Assembly: GCA_014904845.1 (NCBI GenBank)
Contig: MU119221.1
Coordinates: forward strand, 1-64,000
DNA length: 64,000 nt
Direction of reading: 5' to 3'
Source of the DNA: Acephala macrosclerotiorum
Taxonomy: Eukaryota > Ascomycota > Leotiomycetes > Helotiales > Mollisiaceae
A program made the translations under genes and the position numbers. Of this stretch, positions 45,383 through 57,739 are shown piece after piece (position 1 is the stretch's first letter; the number at the start of each line of letters is the position of its first letter). Under the pieces are notes generated by a model. The model worked only from the letters and a program-made list of their open reading frames with translations. It was not told where the DNA came from and ran no database searches.

Positions 45383-47123
45383 ATGTCTCCCGACGCCGTA
45401 TCCCCATACCCAGAACGACCAATTCGTCCCCTCCCCAAGCGACGTCTGAGGGAGCGTCTCTCACCAGATGTTGCCGAATCGATCAAGTATCCTCCGGCTC
45501 CCAAGACCACAACTCCGTTGTTCTATCCGTCGTACAACATTAGAGAAGAGACTGGATCCACCACTTTTGTGGAATCTCAGCATCCAAGTGAGAGGGAAAG
45601 AGCAGATGAGATAGAGCGGAACTATATCTCAAGACGCAATGGAGACGAACTGGATAGCGACGAGGACGAGGCAGCATATCGAAGTCGGGTTTATTCGAGG
45701 CATTCAGCAGACACCACAGGACGGTCTTATCGCTATGTCCAGAAGCCAGATGCTAAGCACCCAAATCCTCATCCCCCAGGTTCTACTGCATCGTCAGCAG
45801 ACGGCTATGACTCCTTTGAGAATACTAATAACAAGAAGAAGAGAAAGATCCCAACACCAGGCGACTCAAATTTAAATGGAGTTCATCTTTCGAGTGAGAT
45901 GGCGGGCATGGGGATATCAGGGGGTGATGATCTGGCTGAGGATGTAGGCAATGGAATTGGGACATACCATAGTAGTATTTCTTCTCCGGGGATTTCTGGT
46001 CCAGGAAGAGGCAGGTACGGCCGCATCCGAAATGGAAGGAGCCCTCTGAGAACCTTATCCGACGCTTCGAGCAACTGGGGCAACGGAAGGACGACAAAAC
46101 AAAGACAACCTCAGTGGCCAACTCCTTGTAAGCACAATGGTGAACATATTTTGTTGCTTTGGCTCGCTAACACCAGAGAAAGCCGAGTCTCCAGGAATCA
46201 TTTCGAGATCGATTGCGAACGCCAACGCAGAAAAGAGTCCCATCACACCTGCAAAAGGGCAAGAAAACGTCAGCCTCCTCCAACAAGCCGCGAAGAAGTC
46301 GAGCCCCGCCTCCACCCAATTCACCTTCACCTGCGACTCTCAAGTTCCTGGTACAATTCCTTGGCCTGGACCGAGCACTACAGCCATGCATCAAAGCCCG
46401 GCAGCTCGTATGAGCACTCATGGAACCCAGACAAGTCCGAGCATGCCTTCAAGCTTAGGTGTATCTAACAATGTTGCGCAAGCCAAGCAGGGCCCGCCAG
46501 CATCTCAACACCCACAAAACCCTCACAAACAACTCCCGCCACAAGCCGCCCCACCCAAGAAAAACCGTCGTCGTAATTCAGGGAAGGAATATCTCATTGC
46601 TGCTCGCGAGCGTCGCCGACAACAAGAGTATCTGAGAGCCCACCATCCTCCCAGCCCAGAAGACATTTGGATCTGCGAGTTCTGCGAATATGAGCGTATA
46701 TTCGGTACTCCTCCAGAGGCACTGATTAGGCAGTATGAGATCAAGGATAGAAGAGTCAGGAAGCAGGAGGCAGATAGGCGGAGGTTATTGGAGAAGGCAA
46801 AGATGAAGGGACGCAAGGGAAAGAAGGGAAACAAGGCTGTTCCGAAGAACGTGCCAAACACGCAGGATCGACAAGCTCAACATCACCAGGCCCAACCCCC
46901 AACTTCGATGCATCCAAGTCAGAGTCAGAGTCAAGGCACTCAGAGTGAGGACTTCTACGAGGACGAGTATGACGATGAATACACTCAGGACGACCCTCCT
47001 CCACCCTCTCCAGTCAGTCCACCCGTATCTCGCCATCCTGCGATCGATCCCGTTCGGCCCGATCCTCCGAACAATAATCCTGGTGGTTTGGGAAGCTTCA
47101 CTGATAAAGGCCTGACCGCTTGA
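45383..47123 (+). CDS. uncharacterised fungal protein with WICEFCEYE domain
   Basis: Exons 45383-46127 and 46183-47123; 561 aa. The acceptor is AAAG at 46179-46182; the AG closer to the donor (CACCAG) would create a TAG codon, so it cannot be used in frame. The N-terminal half is Pro/Ser/Arg-rich, starting MSPDAVSPYPERPIRPLPKR, with FYPSYNIREETGS. The conserved core is at about 385-460: NSGKEYLIAARERRRQQEYL, then DIWICEFCEYERIFGTPPEA with Cys413 and Cys416, then IRQYEIKDRRVRKQEADRRR and a lysine-rich GRKGKKGNK tract that could be a nuclear signal. The C-terminus is acidic and proline-rich. I recognise the core as conserved in ascomycetes but know no function. Confidence 0.78.
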
Positions 47124-48180
47124 AAGCGAAGCCCGACACAGTCGTATCTCTACGAGTACCCGAGTCGACTTCGACCACACTCTGCGAATTGATTATATCG
47201 ACTCGGTTTTGAGGCTTTGAAATATCGTCAATGTCCGCATTGTGGCATAAGAGTTCTTCAACACTCGACCTTCTCCTTTGTCATTCCGAAATATCAGCAT
47301 TGCATAAGCATAGCGGCGCATACCACAATCAATACTTCACCTTCACTGTACCCTCCTTTCGATTTCAGAACTCCCCTCATAAGAACTGCAAAGGTCTGGC
47401 AACTGGACATTCGCCAACACTGGTGTTTTCTGGTTTACATACATCGTGAGTCTGCTGGGAATTACATGGATTGTACATTCACTACACTTGCTAGAGACCA
47501 CAATCCCATCACTGCAAATTACTTTGTCTCTTTAAATCGTGATATTCGAAAGTGAAATGAGATCAGTGGAGTCCACATTCCAAGACAGTTGGAAAAGGGT
47601 TCGCTTAAGGTAAAAGCGTAACATTGTCTTCACCAGTGAGATTTCCGCCTGGGAGGTCTGGGTCAAAGCCAAGATCAATTCCAGTTAAGGTTCCAGACAG
47701 AGTGTTCGAATGAGGTTAGAACTTGCTCGTGTGCTCTCATCCCGTTGACCTGGTATTGCCGAGATAGAAATTCTCCGATGCTCCAGGGTGAAAGTGATCT
47801 ACGTCATCGTAGAGGTATGGGAGTAATCAACATGCAGAAATGTTTTTCTCGACCACCATTCTCTTTTGAAAATGAAGTCGACTGCTTTATTGTAAGCTCC
47901 GATGTTTCTTGAAAGTTTCACCAAGTGATTCTGTCGCTCCGGGATCTTTGTTCGAGAGTACATAATATTCTGAACCGACCAGGTTTTCAGGTACCTCGTT
48001 TTAACTCCCAACACCTTCACTATCACTTGGACTCTCATATTGTTTTCAAGTCGAGGATTAAGCTTAGAGCTTTTGCACTTTTTTTTTTTTTTTTACAAAC
48101 TAAAATGTGCATTGACTTTGCTTTTCGCGTTTCGTTACCCTCAAGCCAATCTTCGACCAACTTCGAGACACTAGTCAGAC
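47124..48180. other. intergenic
   Basis: Contains a run of 15 T at 48080-48094. No coding sequence or repeat family was recognised. Confidence 0.5.
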
Positions 48181-48808
48181 TTACCGAGGCTTGATACCCG
48201 AAGTTGGCTCTTCCCATTTCTCCCTTCTACGTCAAAATATCTCTGCACCCGGAGGAGGTAAACCCGTCCCATTCTTCACGAACAAGCCTCCCTTGACACA
48301 CGCCGTCTTGTGGTCTTCAGCTTCTGCTGTTGAGAGGATTGCGCTGTTGAGGAAGAGTCAATCTTGCTCTTCTTAAATCTCTTGCCACATATGAAGTGAT
48401 GGGGAAAGAAGACTCATGATAATCTGTGAGTAGCTGGAATAGAGGAGCAACTCACCATCCACAGTCCCCGCAAAAGTTTCGATGAACCGGCTTCCCACTC
48501 AGTGCGTCCTGGTCTTTGTATATCTTCGGCATCCCAATGACTTTCATGTCTTTCCTTGACATGGGAAGGTTGACTGAGAATCTGATGTCTTGTCAGTGCT
48601 TGATGCCCTTGCTTTGCCTTACATCATGGTGAACGACGATGAAAGGATATGAAAGTAGAAGAGCGAGAAGCAACATTCAAGCTTCCACTCGAAACTCGAC
48701 ATCCGAGACAATGGCATTTGACACAAGTCTCTGGGTATTTGTCTCTGGAATTTGGACTGAGATTGCCCCGCAATTACAAGCCCCTCTTATGACTTCATCG
48801 GTTGCCAT
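48181..48808 (-). pseudogene. GFA/CENP-V domain protein, inactivated
   Basis: The minus strand encodes a typical glutathione-dependent formaldehyde-activating-like (GFA) zinc protein. Reading from 48808: MATDEVIRGACNCGAISVQI, then after a 1-bp frame break near 48718-48724 the metal-site piece VKCHCLGCRVSSGS. After an intron comes FSVNLPMSRKDMKVIGMPKI, then HRNFCGDCG. After a second intron come AILSTAEAED and CVKGGLFVKNGTGLPPPGAEIF. There TGA (48232-48234) stands where GFA proteins have Trp, and the frame continues as RRREKWEEPTSGIKPR to TAA at 48181-48183. The donor of the first intron also appears lost (GA for GT). One frameshift plus a Trp-to-stop change make a functional product unlikely. 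Confidence 0.75.
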
Positions 48809-49731
48809 GGCTTCTTGGTTCTTCAATGCCTGTAACGAGAGTGGCTCAGCTAGGTACTTCCTGTTTGGTCGAAGCTTGAGTTAAGAATGGATATTATGAA
48901 GAATACAGTCTCGTGCAGCTGGGATAATAAATGCAGAAGAGGATAGGATGTCTATATATCCTCGGGTGAATGGCGGTTAGTGCTTTGCCACCGACAATAT
49001 AAACACTTCCTACTGCTAGTAGAAGATCTATGTGCACCACCGGGGACTGCATAGCTGGGAGCAGATCTCAATCGCACCCTAAAATCCAATCGACAGCATT
49101 GAAGTTTTCACCTGCAAGTGGACATTCAGAGTGAGGGAGGGGTCGTCAGACACCCCTCTCGATCTCTTCCAATCTCCGCAACTCCTTTCAGCTGGTGGCT
49201 TCGATATTCCTATCAAGTCAACGAACAACTAAGGCTCGCACAATACGACTTGTACTCCGTAGTTCAAGTACTAGCGTCGCTGATTGTGTCGTTGTGTGCT
49301 GACACAGATGCTTCGTCGACTTGACTTGAAATTGCTACCAATACCAGATTGCCGAGGCCCACAAGCGAGATCCTCGAGACACCAAAACGAGTCTTACCAA
49401 CGAGGCGGAAAAGGCAACGAATCCATTGGTATGTAACATCTACTCGTTCAGAAGTATCTACCTACTAGTGCCCCATGCGTCCAATCTTCTCACCACTTTG
49501 GTTCGCAATTCTCAAAGTCCATCCATTTCATCGCTCAATCCACCCATCAAAACATTTCAATTCGTATCGATCTTTTACTTTCCACAACCTCCACTCCGCA
49601 AAGCAGAGATATCCACAGCCCAGAGCAATGAAGCTAAATTCCCAAATTTCGACATCAAGAACGCCAGCCCATGCACGCACGCTTGAGCAACCATTGTAAT
49701 CCACTCCCATTTCATAAATATCATTCTAGGC
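48809..49731. other. intergenic
   Basis: Between the GFA relic and the 3' end of the importin gene. Only short random frames were seen. Confidence 0.5.
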
Positions 49732-52700
49732 TCAAGGTGCGCCGCCGTTCACAGGCGCTCCAGGGACTTGCCCTGCGGCTGCGGCTGCCGCCAATTGTGC
49801 CGCGTTGGCGGCGTTTGCTTCTGCTTGGTGGATGACGCCTTGGACAATTACTTGCTCTGGTTGGCTGAGGTTCGTGGTGAGGGATTCGTAGAGCTGGGGC
49901 TGTTCGTGTTGAAGTTCTGTACCATGTTAACACAAGAACCGTATCCGGCACAGCTTCATAGCAATCTTACTCGCAAGGGCATTTCGGAAGAGCTGATATG
50001 GCTCGATCTTGTCGAGGGGTGTCTCAAGCAGACTTTCCTCGCCTAACTCGTCATCCGAATCATTGTCATCGAGGTTCTGGAACTTTTGTGCCTGGTAAAG
50101 ATTAGCTACGGCCTAGGAACAGATACGAAAGCAAGGCTCTAGAACTCACTTCTTCGTTCAAGAATTCCAGGTAGGCAGTGCTCTCATCCTTCACATCACT
50201 CTCTTCATTTGTCTCGTCCTCCTCGTTCCACGCGGAATCGTCGCCAGCCCACTCCTCGTCATCTTCATCATCATAAGCGGAGTCGTCAAGAGGGTAGTCG
50301 TCTTTAAGGGCTTCTTCACGATCTTGAAAAGTGTTAGTATAGCACCATTCATAAAATTCATCCGCCTACTTACTCTTTGTAGCAGCTGGGAGAGTCTGGA
50401 ACAAGCGCACAATGCCTTGCAAGAGTCTGGGCCAGCCTTGTTGAACACTGACTGGTACTTGATCGGCATTCAGGGTAAGTAGAGCAACAATGGCGGCAAT
50501 GGACAACTTCTTGTCGTGGACTCTGGTGAAGCTGTCAATATTGGAGAACCACAGGCTGAAGAATTTGTTCGTCCAGCCTTTGGTCTCTAGAACTTGGAGA
50601 GTGAGAACCTGCAGCCTATATTAGTACCATCGAAAGGTATAAGAACTTCGGGATATGAGATATATTGCATACTGGATTGTAGTAAATGGCATTGATGACC
50701 ATTTCCATAAGATGGATCTTGTAGGACTTGACCTTGACCTCAGTGTTCGTGAGCACACGCATTGCAATCTCGACCTAAGCAGAATTAGTGAAGGCAACAC
50801 GAAGATCATCAGCAAGGAGATTCTTACAAAGGCCATAACGTATTGATCGGCATGGCCACGAAGACTAAGCATGATGCCCTCTGCCAATTTGCAAGCGCAG
50901 ATCCTGTCTACTCCTCCAACCTTCTCATCGGCAAACATATCTGAAACCATCGAGAACATGGCATTGAGATACTGTGGGGTTGAGATTAGATGTTGAGCAC
51001 CGTACTGCACGAAGTTATCAAGAGCAGGTAACATATCCTCGAGATAAAGCTCTGCGCCGGCCTTGAAGGTAGCGTGAATAAGCTCAAAGGCTTCCCACAT
51101 GGTTGGTGAGATGGACTTGGCGGCGAAAGTACAGCTATCGATAATCTCAAACACCTCATTATACAAGTCTTTTTATGATTAGTATTCATTCTTAAAGTGG
51201 GACTGCTGGCTTACCATATAACTTGTTCTCCAAAGTCACACGGATGACAGGCATTAGGATAGACTCCATGTGCAAGAGAACGTCGGGAGTGCTTTCCAGG
51301 GTCAGGATCAAGGTGCCTATTGTTTGCAAGACACCCAGGGCAGTAATGCTCTTGTCATCCAAGTAGTCTCCATATCCACCATCATCGTCATCTCGCTTCT
51401 CGTTCTTTTCAAGAAGTTCTCGCACGATTCGCAGGTAGGTATCTCGTAGTTGCTCACTCAATGCCACAGCGAATGGTGTCAATTCGGTAGCAAATACCTC
51501 CACAAAGTCCTCCATGACATTCGACAATGCATCCACATCAACCTCATTGGCAAGCTTGAGGAGTTGCTGCATGATCTGTGGGATGTTTTGTTGCATATTT
51601 GTGCGGATGATGTCGTGTCTGATGAGCGGCTGGAGTGCCAGAGCAGCCTCCACGCGCACGGGAAGGTCTGGATCTGCCATGCACTCCAGGATGTTCCGGT
51701 AGATGATAAGGAGGTTGTTTGGATCCTTGAAATCAAGTTGCTCGAACTTTTCGACCGTGTCGCAGGCTCGAGCACGCAGGAATCCTTGCGGACTACGGAA
51801 GTCTGGAAAGACGAAACGGACGAGGAAGTACTCTACCTGCTCAGCTATCGGGCTCTTCTTACCCAGGATTACGCTTGACAAGGTCCCAATCATACGCAAA
51901 GCTCCCTCCTTAGCGATATGGTTCTTCTTATCGTCTTCAGTGGTCTCATACTCGCTTACTATCTTGTTGACAAAGGTCAGGATAGTGAACGTATGCTTCC
52001 TCCGAACTTTGGTCAAAGTCACCAGAAAGTTCGTCGCTGCAACATCAGGTGCCGAGACTTCCTCGTAGAAGTTGAGCTTGTGGTGAAGATACTCCTCGGG
52101 ATCGGTCTCGAATTTCTCGACGTCGTCCTCAGAGAGACACATAACAGGGAATAGAAAGTGGGTGACTAGAGAGTCAAGGTGTGGTTTTAGATGAGCCCAC
52201 ATTTCCTTGGGTCGAACACACTCGTCCAAAAAGACAAGAGTATACGACAAGCAAGGCCTACTGAGCCATGTCGTCTTGGAAATCCACTTCTCAATCTGCT
52301 GAAGGTATCCCTTGAGAATCTCCGGGGCGAAATTGGCTGTAAAGTTCTTTGCGAATGCAGTATAATCTTCTCCATTGCCCTTCGTTAACGACGAGGGGTT
52401 GCCATAGCTTCAAATGTCAGCGATCGGAAATTCAAAACATGGAAAGTTTCTTACCGGACGAACAGACGGTTGAGGTTGAAGTATGCCCATTTCTTGGCTT
52501 TCCACCAGTGATTGGCCTCACGCTCTGTCAAATCTTCTGGCAGAGCTGTAGGAGGAACCTCCTTGGCAATCGTGTGGAGGAAGAGAGAGCACCAGCCAAC
52601 TACAACCTGTTGTTCTCGCAAAGAGGTTGCAAGCTCGAACTAATTTTGTCAGCACTTCTGCTGCTTTGTACATGTTTTCCTAGTAAAACGTACAAATGTG

Positions 52701-53438
52701 GCATGCTTGTAGGCCTTCAACACGATATGGAGCATTTCTCCTGCATCCTCACTCATCTCATTAACCAATCCTTGCCCAATCACCAACAGTCGCGGGAATG
52801 TAAGCTCGACGATCTTATCGAAGTCGGTGCGATGTTCCCCTGATTTGAAGCGGAAAACGCGACAAATAGCGAGTAAACATTGTAGGCCTGCGAAAACAGA
52901 CGGCGCATCGTTCGCATTCAGCAGTTGCACAGTGATGTTTATAAAAGCAGGCCATTTCTCGGGAAAGTCGAAGTGAAGAATTTTTTGAAGGACAGGCACG
53001 AGCTGTTGTCGTATCTGAGGCTGGGAGGCAGCTAGGACCGGGAGCAGGCGTTCTCGAAACCTCTGCTTTTCGTCTTCGGGTATAGGTTTGTTCGAGGTAT
53101 TATCCTCACTCGGTGACCATCCTCTTGTGACGCGATTCTTGAGGTAAACAACCGCTGCAGTTGTGCGTTAGTATCTGCGTGTGGGCCGCGGGGTAAAACT
53201 TGAGGGTTCGTACTCGACATGCGGACAGAAGCTTCCTGCTCCGCCTGCAGGATATCTAGAAGGGCATCAGTAAAGCCTGCATGATCCTCTGCCTACACAA
53301 CTATTGTCAACTGCTTGCCCTTGCGTTTTGGGCGTGGTGCTTACTTACAGCCTTCAAATCGAGTTCAGCTTGCCTTCTCTGGTTCGTGTCTGGCGAAAGA
53401 GAGTCGACAATGCGACCGCGCAGGGAGGCCACATCCAT
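49732..53438 (-). CDS. SXM1: importin-7/8-type karyopherin (Sxm1/Nmd5)
   Basis: Eleven exons (minus): 53349-53438, 53214-53286, 52694-53154, 52455-52639, 51215-52407, 50828-51168, 50673-50774, 50374-50608, 50150-50322, 49971-50091 and 49732-49916; 1052 aa, the usual size for the family. It imports proteins into the nucleus and releases them on Ran-GTP. The N-terminal importin-beta domain starts LSPDTNQRRQAELDLKA and continues YLKNRVTRGW; HEAT-type helices run through the centre (FDFPEKWPAF, MADPDLPVRVEAALALQPLI, TLESTPDVLLHMESI). The acidic segment DDEDDEEWAGDDSAWNEEDE near 910-930 is characteristic of importin-7/8 and its yeast relatives Sxm1 and Nmd5. The tail is Ala/Gln-rich. The start of exon 2 is set at GATCATGCAGGC; a two-base earlier AG would break the frame. 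Filamentous fungi usually have one such gene, so the choice between the two yeast names is nominal. Confidence 0.92.
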
Positions 53439-54570
53439 CCTTTCAGAGCCGGCGTTGTGTAGTATAGTTGGTATGACAAAAACAGCCAAAAGCTGAGGCT
53501 TGGAGAGGGAGGGTTCTGTCAATATTGTGGTATGAAGCTTTTTCGAAGCGAGAACCGCGCTACGGAAGGCCCTGGATTACTGAATTGCCATAGGGCGGTG
53601 AGCGCATCAATAGGCAAGGCAGTAGTTTTGTGTCACGTTTCATGCCCTATTGCAGGATCGAGAGGAGACTCGTTGCTGCAGTGCAGCATGGGGAAACCAA
53701 CAATAGATTACATTCACAGTCGACAAGGCAGACGTGCATCCAGAATCCCTGGTGTTGATTGCGTGGTCTGTGAGAAAGCTCGGCTCTGATACACAAAGAT
53801 ACGGGATATCTAATGATCAAACCTCTTAAAAGTCCCAGAACTTCGAACAACTTATCTACAGGCCATGTTCCTAGTTTCGAAATTTACAGGTCATTCGCTG
53901 CCCTGGGCATGGAAGCGTCACAACTACGTGGATGGTGGTTGTCAGTGCCAGCAAAGTCAAGCAGTTTCGTCTGAATTGGTCCATAGACACTTTATTAGCT
54001 CTATCAACCCCACCATCCTTTCACACGTGACGAATCACATGAAACTGTCTAAATTATTATGCCTTTGATAGCTGTGGGTGGCTGATTGCTTCTTTGCCTC
54101 GAAAGTCAGAAAACGGGGGAAGCCTGCTTCCGCATAACTTGAGCTTACAAGCACAGCCAATAATAATTGGAGGTACTATATGTACCCCTCAGCCGCAACT
54201 TTATAATCACCCCCTCAGTCAAAAATAATAATGTCGTCTTGTCATCAATAGGATGGCATAGAATTTATTATTCAGATGTTCGTCACTGCCATGGGGAAGG
54301 TTGAACCAAGTGTGGGATCTCAAAGCTCGCTCCGCGTGGCCCTGCCAGATTGGGAACTAGAACATTCCCACCATCTAAACAACTTATCAACCCGACGGCA
54401 TTGGAGTGGGATGGGATGGGAGACTAGCAGAAGCGTTCCTGTTACTTTCACTACCTGTGGTAACCCGAAGCGATAGGTATATAAGTATTCTGTGTCCTCG
54501 ATCTTTCTATTTCCTCTTCTGCTCCCCGATTCACTCATTCTCCAATCTCATCTCAAACATCATCATCAAC
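53439..54570. other. divergent intergenic region, importin / amine oxidase
   Basis: Upstream regions of two divergent genes, 1.1 kb. The amine-oxidase side has a TATA box, two CCCCT elements and a CT-rich stretch before the start codon. No gene is supported. Confidence 0.5.
54479..54486 (+). promoter_or_regulatory. TATA box of the amine oxidase gene
   Basis: TATATAAG 85-92 bp before the start codon, followed by a CT-rich likely initiation region. A GATA core lies directly upstream (54473-54476), of interest because amine oxidases are often under nitrogen control. Two CCCCT motifs (54185-54189 and 54211-54215) match the stress-response element. Confidence 0.55.
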
Positions 54571-56958
54571 ATGTCTGCCATTCCTCATCCTTTAGACCCA
54601 TTGTCGGTCGTCGAGTCGGACTCTGTCCGGGAAACTATTCTTCGTTCTCGAGGACAGGATAATGCCATTCATTTCCGTTCAATCTATCTCGAAGAGCCCC
54701 CTAAAAAGGAGCTGTCTTCCTTCCTCGAGTTAGAAAATGTCGGCAAAGTTACATCACAAACACCACGCCCAGCACGTATTGCAAAGGTACAATACGATGT
54801 CATCCGAAGCACAACATACCATGAGTACATGGAGTCGTGGGTGGACGTGAAGAGCGGAAATGAGGTTCGACATCGTACAATCGATAAGATGTTCCAAGCA
54901 GCTTTGACAACGTGAGTTAGATTCTGGTTAGATGATTGAAGACTTGTATTGATTCCGGCTTCATAGCAACGAATTCCGAGAGTTTTCAGAGCATTGTGCA
55001 AAATCGCCGTTGTTCAAGAAAGCAATTGCTGAGTTCAACCTGCCCGAAGGTTTTGTGGTGACATTTGATCCATGGCCATATGGAGGACCCGATTTTGGAG
55101 AAGAGGCGCCGCGATATACCCAAGGACTGTGTTTTGCAAAGGACACTCGCTCCGGGAATGATGATTCGAATCATTACGGGTATCCGCTACCGATTATTCC
55201 TGTTATGGATACTTACACCAAGGAGATTGTGAGGATAGACAGATTAGCCACTGGCGGTAAAGAAGATGGCTTAAGCTACGGAACGCACAAGAAAGACATC
55301 ATTGCACATTGCTCGCCATCTGAGTATATCCCAGAGTTACTCGGTCAGCCACTACGCACCGATGTCAAGCCTTTGAACGTTGTTCAGCCTGAGGGCCCAT
55401 CTTTCCAGGTGGAAGGAAACCTGATTAAATGGCAAAAGTGGCGATTCAGGTATGCCTTCGACGATCTCCCGCCCTTTGTCATCCTTCTCGACATGCTGAG
55501 TTTCACATTTCAATTATCCTCAAGCAGAAGCTAAGCTAGTCACGCAGATTGGGTTTTACGCCTCGCGAAGGCGCTGTTTTGCACGATATTCGATACGATG
55601 GAAGAAGTGTGCTCTACAGACTTAGTCTGAGCGAGATGACCGTACCATATGGTGACCCACGAGCACCGTTCCAGCGCAAACAAGCCTTCGACTTTGGTGA
55701 TGCCGGTGCAGGCCGTGCTGTAAACAACCTTGCTCTTGGGTGTGATTGTCTGGGAGTCATCAAATACTTCGATGCAGTCATGACCGAGCCCGATGGAAAA
55801 GCCTCGGTTTCTAAGAATGTCGTCTGTCTTCATGAACAAGACAATGGTATTAGCTGGAAACACACGAATTTCAGAACTGATCGAGCAATTTTCAGTCGCT
55901 TGCGAGAACTCGTCGTTCAGTTCATCATTACTTTGGCAAACTACGAATATATCTTCGCATATAAGTTCGATCAAGCAGGGGGCATCACCGTCGAGACCAG
56001 GGCTACTGGAATCGTCTCTGTGATCAACATTGACCCTGGCAAGACTAGTCCATGGGGCAATGTTGTGTCTGCTGGCGCGTTGGCCCAGAATCATCAGCAT
56101 CTTTTCTGTATCAGAATTGATCCTGCTATTGATGGTAATCAGAACACTGTCGTGGCGGAGGAAAGCCTTCCAATGCCATTGTCAAAGGAGTTCAACCCTT
56201 ATGGCAGTGGATATGAGGTAAGTTGAACTTTCAGTTCTACGCGCACAAGACCTTATCCATGGACGGATCCAAAGCTTCAAGTCTCAATGCTAACTTTAAC
56301 CATAGGTCCGACAGACTACCATCAAGAAGTCAAAATTCTTTGATGCTTCACCCATGACCAACTTGACAGTTAAGATTCAGAACCCTTTGAAGCGGAACCC
56401 AGTCTCCGGAAAGCCAGTAGCCTACAAGTTCATTCCTACAGCATCTCAACTTCTTCTGGTGCATCCTGACAGCATCATGGCAAAGCGAGCACAATTCGCT
56501 CAGCACCATGTCTGGGTTACTAAGTACAAAGATGGAGAGTTCTGGGCTGGTGGTGAATTCACGAATCAGAGCCAGAAAGAAGTCGATGGCGTTGCAGACG
56601 CTGTTGCAAGGAACGAAAATGTCGAGAACGATGATGTGGTCGTTTGGAATACCTTCGGCTTGACTCACAATCCTCGTGTTGAAGACTGGCCTGTTATGTG
56701 AGTTTTATATATCGAACGAGTGCTGGAGAACAGCGAGCTAACTTGATTTGCAGGCCTGTCGAAATACACCAGATTCATCTCAGACCAGCAGACTTCTTCT
56801 CTGCAAACCCAGCGATTGATGTACCTGGAAGCAAGAACATGGCATCAGTGCTTGCTCCCGGATCTTCTTGTTGTGAGAGTAGTGGAGATGTTCAGAAGGA
56901 CGCAACTTCTCATTTGCAGGGCACTGGCCCGGACTTTGATCCAAAGAGCAAGCTATGA
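54571..56958 (+). CDS. copper amine oxidase, probably peroxisomal
   Basis: Exons 54571-54911, 54967-55449, 55548-56217, 56306-56697 and 56754-56958; 696 aa. It oxidises primary amines to aldehydes with release of ammonia and hydrogen peroxide. The active-site tyrosine that becomes topaquinone is Tyr407 in LANYEYIF; the catalytic Asp is Asp350 in IKYFDA; copper ligands are His457 and His459 (NHQHLF) and His619 (GLTHNP). The N2 and N3 domains lie in the first 270 residues. The protein ends PKSKL, a canonical type-1 peroxisomal signal, which fits hydrogen-peroxide production and the known peroxisomal location of methylotrophic yeast amine oxidase. Introns are 48-98 nt with standard ends. Confidence 0.95.
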
Positions 56959-57739
56959 GGTTTGGTTACCAGCATTCGACCTTGATGAGACGTGATCGCC
57001 TGCAATTTTTACCCCCGAGTAAGGCGCGCATGAAATAAAACGGCATTTTGGTCAGACCTATCTTTGAGTACTTGAACAATATTAAACAAGCGTTTTCTAC
57101 CATGATGGATCATTCCACAGACAATTTTCCGGTGTGAGAACGTGATCATCACTACTGCCGCAGATCCCGCAGAAACGTGACGCAGGGAAACAGACTGAAC
57201 AGCAGCGCACAGCCTTGCAGCCATCCGATGATCTGACTTGAGCCACTAACTGCGGGTAATTGCATGCAGCATCCTTCTCGATCGTTCGCCCTTGCAGGAC
57301 GACTGGATATGATTTGTCATTCGCATATTATGCTTAACGGAAACGACCTTATCAGACCCGAACTTTTGACTTGGTGACATTTGGCTAATCATCGTTCACT
57401 TTCAACGTTCATTTCGGATCCCTTCCGTTCATATTCTTCCTCTTTGTAAGACTGTAGAACATAGTATCTTCGATAGATGCTTTTTATAACTTTACCCCGC
57501 GAACTTGCCAAGCATGGGTATTTGGTTCGAGGAGAATTTGTTGGAAGCTTGAGGTCGTCCCTTGCATATATAAATGAACAGCTGTTCAGCATGCTATTTG
57601 TCTCTAATGACGTTGCCTAGGCATGTTGGGGGAGGCGCGAATACGATGACTAGAGAGCGATCGCCTTCCGGCCGCCCTTCCTAACACCAAACCCTCGAGA
57701 GAAACCCATTGAGCATTTTCTTTAACTTACTCGCTGAAA
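56959..57739. other. intergenic
   Basis: 3' flank of the amine oxidase gene and the upstream region of the doubtful Cys-rich ORF. Nothing recognised. Confidence 0.5.
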
